From positions 7,205 through 71,204 of the forward strand of contig CAZJTZ010000017.1 in NCBI GenBank assembly GCA_964549105.1: 64,000 nucleotides of DNA. Direction: 5' to 3'. The DNA comes from Hydrogenedens sp964549105. Lineage in GTDB: Bacteria > Hydrogenedentota > Hydrogenedentia > Hydrogenedentales > Hydrogenedentaceae. The position numbers were made by a program, and so were the translations under genes. Numbering within the stretch: the stretch's first letter is position 1; the number at the start of each line of letters is the position of its first letter. Shown one piece after another: positions 16,067-23,592 of this stretch. A model generated the notes under the pieces. That model did no database searches. It had not been told where the DNA came from and saw nothing but the letters and a program-made list of their open reading frames with translations.

Positions 16067-18535
16067 TTAATATATTTCGTACGGGTCTACATCAATTTGG
16101 AGTGTCAATTTATTACTTGTTTTTTTCGTCTGAAAATGGTTGTTAATATCTCTTGCAATTCTGTTTATCGTCTTTGTGGCTTTTCCTAGTAAAGCGAACT
16201 GCCAACGATATTTGTTCTGGACCCTTCGTATCACCCCGGAAGCAGGACCCAATACGCTACATTCACTCCTATTTTGACTCAAACTGTTTCGAGCATATCG
16301 AACAAGGAGATACGCCATATCACGAGCCTCCTTTTCATCTTCCGATTCTATGCCAAATTGAATCATCCGATTGTAAGGGGGATAACCCATTGCTCTGCGA
16401 TTTCTCAATTCATATTCTATAAACATTTGGTAATCGTGATTTTGAACGGTCTTAATTACATAATGTCCTGGCATAAAGGTTTGAATCACAACTTCTCCTG
16501 GTATTTCTCTTCTTCCCGAACGACCGGCTACTTGCATTAACAGTTGGAACACAAATTCAGAGGAACGAAAATTGGGTAGGGTTAAACCTATATCGGCATT
16601 TAGAACGCCTACCAGGGTTACATTAGGATAATCGTGCCCTTTTGCTATCATCTGAGTACCGATAAGAATATCTATCTTCTGTTCACCAAATTTTTTTAGA
16701 ATAGAATATCCTCTATTTTTTGAGGCTGTAACATCTGTATCCATTCTTGAAATAGAGGCTTCGGGAAAATATTGGATTAACAAATCTTCTATCCTCTGTG
16801 TGCCAACCCCTAACAATATCAGCGGGGTCGTTCCACATTCCTCACATTGGATAGGTCTTTGCTGTTTGTAATTGCAATAATGGCAACGAACTGTCCCATC
16901 GTTTCTGTGATAGTTCAAACTTGTATGACAATTGGGGCAGGACACAATCCAGCCACAAGAAGGACACAACATAACAGGTGCAAAGCCCCGACGATTAATA
17001 AGTAACATTACCTGTTCATGCCGTTTCAGTTTTTCCTGTATTTTTTCTCTTAATATGCTAGAAAGAATAACATCGGCAGATGACTTTTCTGTTTCCAATT
17101 TCAAGTCAACAATATGAATTGTAGGGAGGGAGCCCGAAGCAACTCTCTGGGGCAATTTTAGCAACTGATATTTTGAATCTAAAGCGTGGACATACGATTC
17201 AAGGGAAGGTGTGGCTGAACCTAATATACACACGGCTGAATTGATTTGTGCACGCATCACAGCAACATCCCGGGCATGGTAGCGGGGTGTTTCTTCTTGC
17301 TTGTATGTATGCTCGTGTTCTTCATCTACGATAATTAATCCTAAATTTTGAAACGGTGCAAATATAGCCGAACGAACACCTATTACAACGCTTACACGAC
17401 CCTCTTTTATCTTTATCCATTCATCAAATCTTTCTCTATCACTTAATCCGCTATGTAATATGGCTACTTGTTCTTTAAACCTGGAATATAGTCTTGAAAC
17501 GGTCTGTGGCGTTAATGCAATTTCTGGGACAAGGAATAAAGATTGATAACCCCTGTCCATGGCTGTTTGGATTGCCCGTAAATACACTTCTGTCTTGCCG
17601 GAACCCGTAACCCCAAAAAGTAGGAAAGTTTTGAATTGGTGCTGGCAAAGGGTATTAGAAATATCTTTTACTGCAATTTCTTGTTCATCTGTAAGCGTTA
17701 TATCCTGTGTATTTTCCAACGATTCTATATATTGATATAGTCTCGGTGTTCGTAAAACCTCCTTTTCTACTAACTCTATCCAACCCTTCTTTTGTAGACT
17801 TAATACCGTACTTTTTGTTATTTGCTGCTTTTTAAGCAAATCTGAAAGCGGGTACTCCTCTCCTTTATGCAACAGTGATAGATATGTCTTTACCTGTTGA
17901 GGCGATTTTTTCTGCCATACTAAAATTTCTTCTTGCGAAATTGTTTTATCTTTTTTAAGTCTGACCCACAGTTCTTTCTTTATCTTTTCTCTAAGTTTTA
18001 TAGGCTCAAATATAAGTTTTAATGTTCCTTCTTTTACAAGGGCTAAAATCTCCTTTTCTATCTCCTGTCCTTTAAATTTTTTCTTTAACTCCTTTAATTC
18101 TGATGGCTGATTTTCAAGTGCCTCCATAATTTGTTGTGGAAGACTGCCAGGCAAATACTCACTCTTTGCTTCGGGATTTACTATATATTTTGGTTTTCCA
18201 AGGGTGCGAAGAAATTTAGGCACGGCGATTTGAAATGCTAAACCCAGAGGGGATATATAATAATCTGAAATCCAGCGACATAGTTTTATCATTTCCCCAT
18301 TAACAATAATCTCTTTATCGGGTATATCAATAATTTCTTTTAACTCTTTTGTAACATCCTCTTTCTGTTCAGATACATTCCGGACATCAATAACAATACC
18401 TACTTCAATAGAGTTTCTAACAGGAACAACCACACGCACACCCACAGACACTTTTGACTGAAGATGTTCTGGAACACTATAACTCAAAAAATTTTCAATA
18501 GGTAAAAATACAACTACATCTACTATCATAGACAC
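16067..18535 (-). CDS. priA: Primosomal protein N' (helicase PriA)
   Basis: Superfamily 2 DNA helicase that restarts collapsed replication forks by loading the replicative helicase. The 822 residues comprise an N-terminal 3'-DNA-binding domain (PIENFLSYSVPE), a winged-helix region, and helicase lobes with Walker A GVTGSGKTEVYLRAI (about residue 300) and Walker B VDEEHEHTYKQEE. A zinc-binding insert of paired Cys follows (CPSC, CPNC, CHYC, CEEC), then GTQMIAKGHDYPNVTLVGV and QVAGRSGR. All key motifs look intact. The N-terminal MSMIVDVVVF start is reasonable because the next Met would delete part of the domain. Confidence 0.96.
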   Translation of the reverse strand: MSMIVDVVVFLPIENFLSYSVPEHLQSKVSVGVRVVVPVRNSIEVGIVIDVRNVSEQKEDVTKELKEIIDIPDKEIIVNGEMIKLCRWISDYYISPLGLAFQIAVPKFLRTLGKPKYIVNPEAKSEYLPGSLPQQIMEALENQPSELKELKKKFKGQEIEKEILALVKEGTLKLIFEPIKLREKIKKELWVRLKKDKTISQEEILVWQKKSPQQVKTYLSLLHKGEEYPLSDLLKKQQITKSTVLSLQKKGWIELVEKEVLRTPRLYQYIESLENTQDITLTDEQEIAVKDISNTLCQHQFKTFLLFGVTGSGKTEVYLRAIQTAMDRGYQSLFLVPEIALTPQTVSRLYSRFKEQVAILHSGLSDRERFDEWIKIKEGRVSVVIGVRSAIFAPFQNLGLIIVDEEHEHTYKQEETPRYHARDVAVMRAQINSAVCILGSATPSLESYVHALDSKYQLLKLPQRVASGSLPTIHIVDLKLETEKSSADVILSSILREKIQEKLKRHEQVMLLINRRGFAPVMLCPSCGWIVSCPNCHTSLNYHRNDGTVRCHYCNYKQQRPIQCEECGTTPLILLGVGTQRIEDLLIQYFPEASISRMDTDVTASKNRGYSILKKFGEQKIDILIGTQMIAKGHDYPNVTLVGVLNADIGLTLPNFRSSEFVFQLLMQVAGRSGRREIPGEVVIQTFMPGHYVIKTVQNHDYQMFIEYELRNRRAMGYPPYNRMIQFGIESEDEKEARDMAYLLVRYARNSLSQNRSECSVLGPASGVIRRVQNKYRWQFALLGKATKTINRIARDINNHFQTKKTSNKLTLQIDVDPYEIY

Positions 18536-18634
18536 ATCACCGCTACATGGATATCATTTAAGTTTAGAGATAAAAGAAAGCATTATTATAGTAAATTTTA
18601 CTTCTTTTCTCTAAAATATTTGGGGAAGGGCTAT

Positions 18635-18680
18635 TATAGAGGGTGTTTAAAAGAAACTGACCCCTTTGTTGTTAGCGAGA
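18635..18680. repeat. Dispersed repeat containing AACTGACCCCT, copy 2
   Basis: Partner of 2565-2610. It sits in the gene-free stretch 18536-19171 after the priA start, which holds this and the next two repeats and no supportable gene. Confidence 0.6.
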
Positions 18681-18706
18681 CAGGGGCTGTTTAAAAAGTC
18701 TGAAAA

Positions 18707-18733
18707 AGTAGGGGAGTATTGCGATACGCCCTC
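18707..18733. repeat. Degenerate copy of the GTAGGGGCGTAT hairpin
   Basis: GTAGGGGAGTAT-TGC-GATACGCCCTC matches one terminal hairpin of the elements at 1959 and 2295 with a few changes. Only one end is present here. Confidence 0.55.
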
Positions 18734-18767
18734 TTTTTATTACTCTTTCAACAAGGTAGCGATAGAA

Positions 18768-18876
18768 AAGAATATGACATTTATAAAAGGACAAATCGTA
18801 AGAGGTTTTAAAAGATACCGCGAGCGTCCACACTCGCGGAAGTATCTTGAAAGCAGGCTTTGATATTCATATTCTT
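18768..18876. repeat. Nested long palindrome
   Basis: Outer arms AAGAATATGA (18768-18777) and TCATATTCTT (18867-18876) are perfect complements. Inside lies a strong hairpin (18812-18848): AAGATAC + CGCGAG paired with CTCGCG + GTATCTT. The design is that of a folded intergenic repeat. It carries no gene and has no T run, so it is not an obvious terminator. Confidence 0.65.
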
Positions 18877-19171
18877 ACCGATGTAAATTATCCTCTTAAA
18901 ACCCGACCGAGTAGCAACTCTAACTCTATTCTTATGCTAAATTGTCGTAATAACTAAAAACCTATCTTTCAGATATCTCTTCATATCAGTTAATTTGTGG
19001 GAAGTTAGAGACAAATTTTTCTATATGTGTCTTTCTTTATTTCAACAGTATGAGAATGCAATTGTATAAAATGTTACGCAAAAAAGCAATATACTGCTTT
19101 GAGTTCAAACTTTTGATTTTCTTCCACCCATTGTAGTATAAAGTAGTATAAAAGGTAAGAATTTTGGCTGA

Positions 19172-19260
19172 GGAGAGATGGCCGAGTGGTTGAAGGCGGC
19201 GGCCTCGAAAGCCGTTGTGCCGGTTTTCTGGCACCGTGGGTTCGAATCCCACTCTCTCCG
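19172..19260 (+). tRNA. tRNA-Ser (anticodon CGA)
   Basis: An 89-base cloverleaf: acceptor GGAGAGA pairs with TCTCTCC, D-arm GCCGAGTGG, anticodon stem GCGGC/GCCGT with loop CTCGAAA (anticodon CGA at 19206-19208), a long variable arm (GTGCCGG...CTGGCAC) typical of class II tRNAs, and T-arm GTGGGTTCGAATCCCAC. Discriminator G. The 3' CCA is not encoded. It borders the accessory Fic/HEPN-like island on its 3' side. Confidence 0.97.
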
Positions 19261-19487
19261 CTCTATATATATTCTATGCTCTATGTTATATTTTCTTTTT
19301 TACCTTTCCCAAAGTAGAAATATCATATATACCATACTTTGTCCCTACTTAACACATACTATCCCGCTTATATTTATAGTAATTTCGTACAGACTTGCTT
19401 TTGTTTGTATAGGCAACTGAAATATTGAGTAAAAACTACTATTTATATTCTCAACTAACCGTTTAATAATTATTTTGAAATGTCCAA

Positions 19488-19645
19488 TTGTTAAATGTTA
19501 TATTTAGAAAATGTTAAATGTTTAGTTCTTTATAAATTTACAATGTGCCCTATAATTCACTATAATATGATATATAATGTTAAATGTTGGAAACTATGAC
19601 TGCAAATTTTAGACATACTGATTTACATTTAGTAGAACCCCCATT
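19488..19645 (+). repeat. 158-bp direct repeat, left copy
   Basis: Bases 19488-19645 recur at 22031-22189 in the same orientation with roughly ten mismatches and one extra base. The repeat covers the fic promoter region, start codon and first 20 codons. The rest of the 19261-19583 gap is AT-rich and shows no gene. Confidence 0.93.
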
Positions 19646-20759
19646 CGGGTCAAATTTGACTACGCTTGTGTTAGAACTTGATTACCTGCGTAAAAAACCA
19701 ACCCATGGCACGACTCATCCAGTTATTTTTATTCAGTTAAAGAAAATTTTTCACCTTCTGGAAAGTATTGGCTCGGCAAGAATTGAGGGAAATCGCACAA
19801 CCTTAGCAGAGTATATTGAAAGAAAAATTGAAGGTGGCAAAACTAAGGATGAGAGATTTTTAGAAATTGAAAATAACGAAAAGGCATTAAATTTTATAGA
19901 AGAGAATATTAATGATTATGAAATAAACCGTGCTTTTTTAAGTGAAATACACAAAATTATTACTAAAAATCTTACTCCTCCTCCAAAGGGAGAAGGAAGT
20001 AATGAGCCAGGGAATTATAGAAAAGTTAATGTGTCTCTTACTGGTTCTTCGCATATTCCGCCAGATGTTTCAACAGTCAATTCTTATATGGAGGAACTTT
20101 TCAATTTTATAAATAAGCCAGACCTGCCTCAATGTGACCTCTTGAAGGTTGCAATTGCCCATCATAGATTTGCATGGATACATCCTTTTGATAATGGCAA
20201 TGGTAGAGTGGTTCGATTACTTACTTACGCAATGCTTATTAAATATGGGTTTAGAGTCCATGTTGACGGTAGAATTTTAAATCCAACGGCTGTTTTTTGC
20301 AGTGATAGAGAAAAGTATTATTACTATTTGTCTCTGGCAGATGAGGGTAGTGATAAAGGGTTGCTATCCTGGTGCGAGTATGTGCTTAATGGATTGAAAA
20401 ATGAAATCAATAAAATTGACAATTTGCTCGATTATCAATTTTTACAAACAAAGATTTTATTGCCAGCAATAAATTCTGCTTTGGAAAGAAAATATATAAC
20501 TGAAAAAGAATATAAAATTCTAAAGGTGTCAGTTGAAAAACAAATTATAAGAGCAAACGATATAAAGCAACTTTTTCCAGAAAAGATACCTGCTGTGATT
20601 TCCAGATATATCAAAAAATTAATAGATAAAAAAATGTTGCAACCAGAGGAGGACAAGAGCAGAAAATATGTCCTTTGCTTTGAAAATAACTATTTATTGC
20701 GTGAAGTTATAAAAATGCTCGATAAAGAACAAATGCTACCTATGTCTATTAATCAGTAG
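19584..20759 (+). CDS. Fic-domain protein (class II, self-inhibited AMPylase type)
   Basis: Fic enzymes transfer AMP or another nucleotide group from a nucleotide to a target protein hydroxyl. Here an N-terminal Fic_N-type domain carries the inhibitory motif SARIEGN (64-70), which in class II Fic proteins blocks the ATP site. The flap PGNYRKVNV (142-150) follows, then the core HPFDNGNGRVVR (200-211) with catalytic His and all nucleotide-binding residues. A C-terminal winged-helix-like region (about 300-380) may bind DNA, as in many 391-residue-class relatives. The ATG at 19584 lies within the 158-bp repeat; an internal ATG at 19596 is also possible. It is followed after 138 bases by the HEPN-like gene. 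The target is unknown. Confidence 0.92.
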   Translation: MLETMTANFRHTDLHLVEPPFGSNLTTLVLELDYLRKKPTHGTTHPVIFIQLKKIFHLLESIGSARIEGNRTTLAEYIERKIEGGKTKDERFLEIENNEKALNFIEENINDYEINRAFLSEIHKIITKNLTPPPKGEGSNEPGNYRKVNVSLTGSSHIPPDVSTVNSYMEELFNFINKPDLPQCDLLKVAIAHHRFAWIHPFDNGNGRVVRLLTYAMLIKYGFRVHVDGRILNPTAVFCSDREKYYYYLSLADEGSDKGLLSWCEYVLNGLKNEINKIDNLLDYQFLQTKILLPAINSALERKYITEKEYKILKVSVEKQIIRANDIKQLFPEKIPAVISRYIKKLIDKKMLQPEEDKSRKYVLCFENNYLLREVIKMLDKEQMLPMSINQ

Positions 20760-20897
20760 ATACATCATGTATCTTTGGTTTACTGTTAAAAAAAGTTTTT
20801 CAAAAGATAATATGACAATTTATAAAACCTTAAAGAGTGATATAAAATAAACGAAGATGAAAAAAATGATAAAGAATTCAGTCGAGGTTAATTAATT

Positions 20898-21917
20898 ATG
20901 TTTAAACTTTGGAGTGAATTAAGTCCAGAAGCAATGAAGGAATTAAAACCAGATTTAGGTATTAGGAGTTGGGATTCTTTAAAAGAAGATGAAAAATATA
21001 AAATTTGGAAGCATTTAGAAATATATTTTTTTGAAAATAGAATAAGGACAGACTTTGAAACAGAATATTATGAATTTTATGGAATATCTTCTGAAGAAAA
21101 AAAACGAAAAATGAACCGTATTTTTAATTCAATAAAGGAACTTAATAATAAGTATAAAACAAAAAGTTACGCTTCAGAATATTTAGAAAATAGAGTATTT
21201 AATTCGTATAACTCTGATATTTCAGCTTGTTCTGACTTTTACAATATTTTTATGAATGAAAATAAACATGTTGTGCTGGAATTGCTTTCTTTATACTGCG
21301 CTCAATTGATTTCTGAGAGAGAAAAGAGTTCTCCAATCAAAAAGGAAGAAAATGAATCAGAAGAAGATTTTCAAAATAGATTAGAAGCTTGGAGATGGGA
21401 AGAATTTGATAGATTTGCGAAAGATTTAAATGAAGTTTTTACCGCTTTTGGTGTAGATGTTTATTTAACACGACAAGGTTTTATTCCGCGCCAGGACGAA
21501 AAAATTATTAAAGAAATTTATGAACCAGTTTTACAATTTTTATCGAATCCAAAGTGGAAAGATGTCAATAGAATTTTATCAGATAGTTTTGATGAATATA
21601 GGAAAAATACCCCTATAGGATATAGTAATTGCATAACTTATACAGTCTCTGCCATCCAGGCATTCTTACAAATTTTAGTTTATGGAAAAACTAGCAAAGG
21701 GTCAATTAGTGATTTAATTGCAACTGGACAAAATGAAAATTTAATCCCTAAAGATTTTTTTACAAAACAGATTTTTAAAAATATGGAATCTATTTTTGCA
21801 AAAGAGAGGAAGGATAAAGGGACAGCACATCCTAATAAGGAATATGCGGATGAAAAGGTTGCTCGAACAATATTAAATTTAGCAATGGTGTTTCTACAAC
21901 ATTGCATTCAAAAATGA
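20898..21917 (+). CDS. Abortive-infection-type protein with HEPN-like C-terminus
   Basis: No characterised gene name applies. The 339-residue protein is rich in Lys, Glu and aromatic residues, with a helical N-terminal half (SWDSLKEDEKYKIWKHLE) and no signal or membrane segment. The last 140 residues begin LTRQGFIPRQDEKIIKEIYE and run through an all-helical segment to ERKDKGTAHPNKEYADEK near the end. R304 and H311 form an R-x6-H pair of the kind that marks HEPN ribonuclease/abortive-infection C-terminal domains; this assignment is from memory of family patterns. GAGG precedes the ATG at suitable distance. With fic upstream and the repeat downstream, a defence or toxin role is plausible but unproven. 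Confidence 0.55.
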   Translation: MFKLWSELSPEAMKELKPDLGIRSWDSLKEDEKYKIWKHLEIYFFENRIRTDFETEYYEFYGISSEEKKRKMNRIFNSIKELNNKYKTKSYASEYLENRVFNSYNSDISACSDFYNIFMNENKHVVLELLSLYCAQLISEREKSSPIKKEENESEEDFQNRLEAWRWEEFDRFAKDLNEVFTAFGVDVYLTRQGFIPRQDEKIIKEIYEPVLQFLSNPKWKDVNRILSDSFDEYRKNTPIGYSNCITYTVSAIQAFLQILVYGKTSKGSISDLIATGQNENLIPKDFFTKQIFKNMESIFAKERKDKGTAHPNKEYADEKVARTILNLAMVFLQHCIQK

Positions 21918-22030
21918 CTATGCATTACAAGATATATAATTTAATAAAAGAATTATTTGGATAATGTTAAAATATCAAAATTCGATAGAGTGTCTGACAA
22001 GTTATTATAAAATTGCTGTAGCAAACTTAT

Positions 22031-22189
22031 TTGTTAAATGTTATATTTAGAAATTGTTAAATGTTTAGTTCCTTATAAGTTTACAATGTGCCCTAAAATC
22101 GGCTATGATATGATATATAATGTTAAATGTTGGAAACTATGACTGCAAATTTTAGACATACTGATTTACATTTAGTAGAACCTCCCATT
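22031..22189 (+). repeat. 158-bp direct repeat, right copy
   Basis: Second copy of 19488-19645. Identity ends at both copies' CCATT; one extra base in a C run shifts the frame just before the end. The 21918-22227 gap otherwise holds only AT-rich sequence. Confidence 0.93.
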
Positions 22190-22192
22190 TAG
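22127..22192 (+). pseudogene. Remnant of the 5' end of a second fic gene
   Basis: The ATG and first 20 codons match the intact fic gene (MLETMTANF... to LVEPP). The frame then reads Ile and stops at TAG (22190-22192). No further Fic sequence follows. It is either what remains of a second copy or a recombination footprint. Confidence 0.8.
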
Positions 22193-22227
22193 TTATCTCT
22201 ATCAACAACAGACTCCTTATATGAGAG

Positions 22228-23112
22228 TTAATGCTCGTGCTTATTTTCACCATCTACACATTTTTCACATTCGGATTGGATTACAGAATGAGTAATGTTG
22301 TATTTTGATTTGACCATTTCATTTATATCCGAAACTATTTGATTGATAGACTTAATGTCCTTTTCATCTATCAAGATATGAGAATTGAGTGAATATAAAT
22401 CTGAGGATAAACTCCAAACATGCAAATCGTGAATTTCTTTAACACCCTTTATCTTTTTAATGTCATTAGATAAATCTTTCAAATCAATGTGCTTCGGTGT
22501 CGCTTCCATGAGAATATAAGCAGACTCTTTTATGAGTTGCAGGGAACTTCTAAGAATGAACAGCCCAATCATAATGCTTATTATAGGGTCGAAAATGTAG
22601 TTATTCGTAATAACAATTAGAATACCTGCAATAACCACACCGATAGACGATAACAGGTCGCTTAATACATGAAGATACGCCCCCCTTATGTTCAGATTTT
22701 CTTGCTCATACCCCTGCATTTTTATCACAACATACAAATTGGCTATAAGCCCAACGATTGATATGATAAGCATCTCCGGACCTTTTATTGACTGGGGCGA
22801 AAGGAACCGTCTATAAGATTCATAAAAGATGTAGATAGTTACGAGTAACAACACAACACCGTTTGTAATTGCCGAAAATATTTCACCCCGATAAAAGCCA
22901 AATGTAAAATTCTGTGTTGCCCTTTTTTGTGAAAGTCTCATTGAAAAATAAGTCAACAAAATAGCAAGCAAATCAATAAGAACATGACCTGCATCACCCA
23001 ACAAAGCCAGACTATTCGTAAAAATACCTCCACCTACCTCTACCAGCAAGATAAACAAGGATAGAAGAATGAAAATTCTAAATTCCTTTTGCAAAATATC
23101 CCTTGAAATCAT
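22228..23112 (-). CDS. Cation diffusion facilitator family efflux transporter
   Basis: Inner-membrane proton-coupled exporter of Zn2+ or a similar divalent metal. The 294 residues form about six membrane helices and a cytoplasmic domain. The transport-site pairs H43-xxx-D47 and H148-xxx-D152 are present, as are GDAGHVLIDLLA and FGFYRGEIFSAITN. The cytoplasmic domain includes VKEIHDLHVWSL, and the C-terminal tail CEKCVDGENKHEH is rich in potential metal ligands. It overlaps the PadR regulator gene by 4 bases, so the two form one operon. Confidence 0.93.
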   Translation of the reverse strand: MISRDILQKEFRIFILLSLFILLVEVGGGIFTNSLALLGDAGHVLIDLLAILLTYFSMRLSQKRATQNFTFGFYRGEIFSAITNGVVLLLVTIYIFYESYRRFLSPQSIKGPEMLIISIVGLIANLYVVIKMQGYEQENLNIRGAYLHVLSDLLSSIGVVIAGILIVITNNYIFDPIISIMIGLFILRSSLQLIKESAYILMEATPKHIDLKDLSNDIKKIKGVKEIHDLHVWSLSSDLYSLNSHILIDEKDIKSINQIVSDINEMVKSKYNITHSVIQSECEKCVDGENKHEH

Positions 23113-23405
23113 ACCATTACTTCCTTAATTAATTCTTTAATCCTTTCTTTTACTTCAATAAACGCTTTCTTGCCCTTTGCCGTTGTTTTATAATATTTCC
23201 GTATCTTTCCCTCAACAAGTTTTTTATAAGATTTAAGGTATTTTTCCTTTTCTAAAGAATGAAGTATAGGATAGAGTGTGCCAGGACTGAGTTTATACCC
23301 ATGCCTGCCCAATTCTTCTATTAACCAGAGTCCGTAAACAGGTTGTTTAATAGCGTGGTAAAGGATATGTATCTTTATAAAACCCAGAAAAAAATCATGT
23401 ATCAT
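23109..23405 (-). CDS. PadR-family transcriptional regulator
   Basis: A 98-residue winged-helix DNA-binding protein of the PadR family: YGLWLIEELGRHGYKLSPGTLYPILHSLEKEKYLKS is the family core (only 20 residues conserved at its centre matter: SPGTLYPILHSLE). The short helical C-terminus would form the dimer. PadR proteins are usually repressors released by a ligand. It is co-transcribed with the metal exporter and probably controls both from the operator at 23416-23451. Confidence 0.9.
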   Translation of the reverse strand: MIHDFFLGFIKIHILYHAIKQPVYGLWLIEELGRHGYKLSPGTLYPILHSLEKEKYLKSYKKLVEGKIRKYYKTTAKGKKAFIEVKERIKELIKEVMV

Positions 23406-23415
23406 AATATATTAC

Positions 23416-23451
23416 TATCACTTTCCGTTATCGTTATCCGTTATCGTGATA
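23416..23451 (-). promoter_or_regulatory. Probable PadR operator
   Basis: TATCAC (23416-23421) and GTGATA (23446-23451) are inverted arms 24 bases apart. Between and overlapping them are two direct copies of CCGTTATCG (23425-23433, 23438-23446). The block covers the expected transcription start of the padR promoter, a classic repressor position. Confidence 0.65.
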
Positions 23452-23453
23452 CA

Positions 23454-23482
23454 ATTATAACAAAAAGAATTAAATTGTTCAA
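23454..23482 (-). promoter_or_regulatory. Sigma-70 promoter of the padR-CDF operon
   Basis: On the minus strand, TTGAAC (23477-23482), a 17-base spacer and a perfect TATAAT (23454-23459). Confidence 0.75.
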
Positions 23483-23592
23483 GACAGAATTTAAACCCAA
23501 TAAATTCTATTGTCTTTAACACAAATTATTTGTATAATTAATTACTTAAAATAGTTGAATATAAAGGCTTCAAAAGGAAAGGTATATCCAAC

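Noticed and set aside
18666..18863. A 65-codon reading frame on the plus strand
   Set aside because: It runs through three repeat elements, including a strong palindrome; not a credible gene.
19261..22227. Integrase-type att sites flanking the Fic island
   Set aside because: The tRNA 3' end is not duplicated in the region and the 158-bp repeats lie away from the tRNA, so they are not standard att sites.
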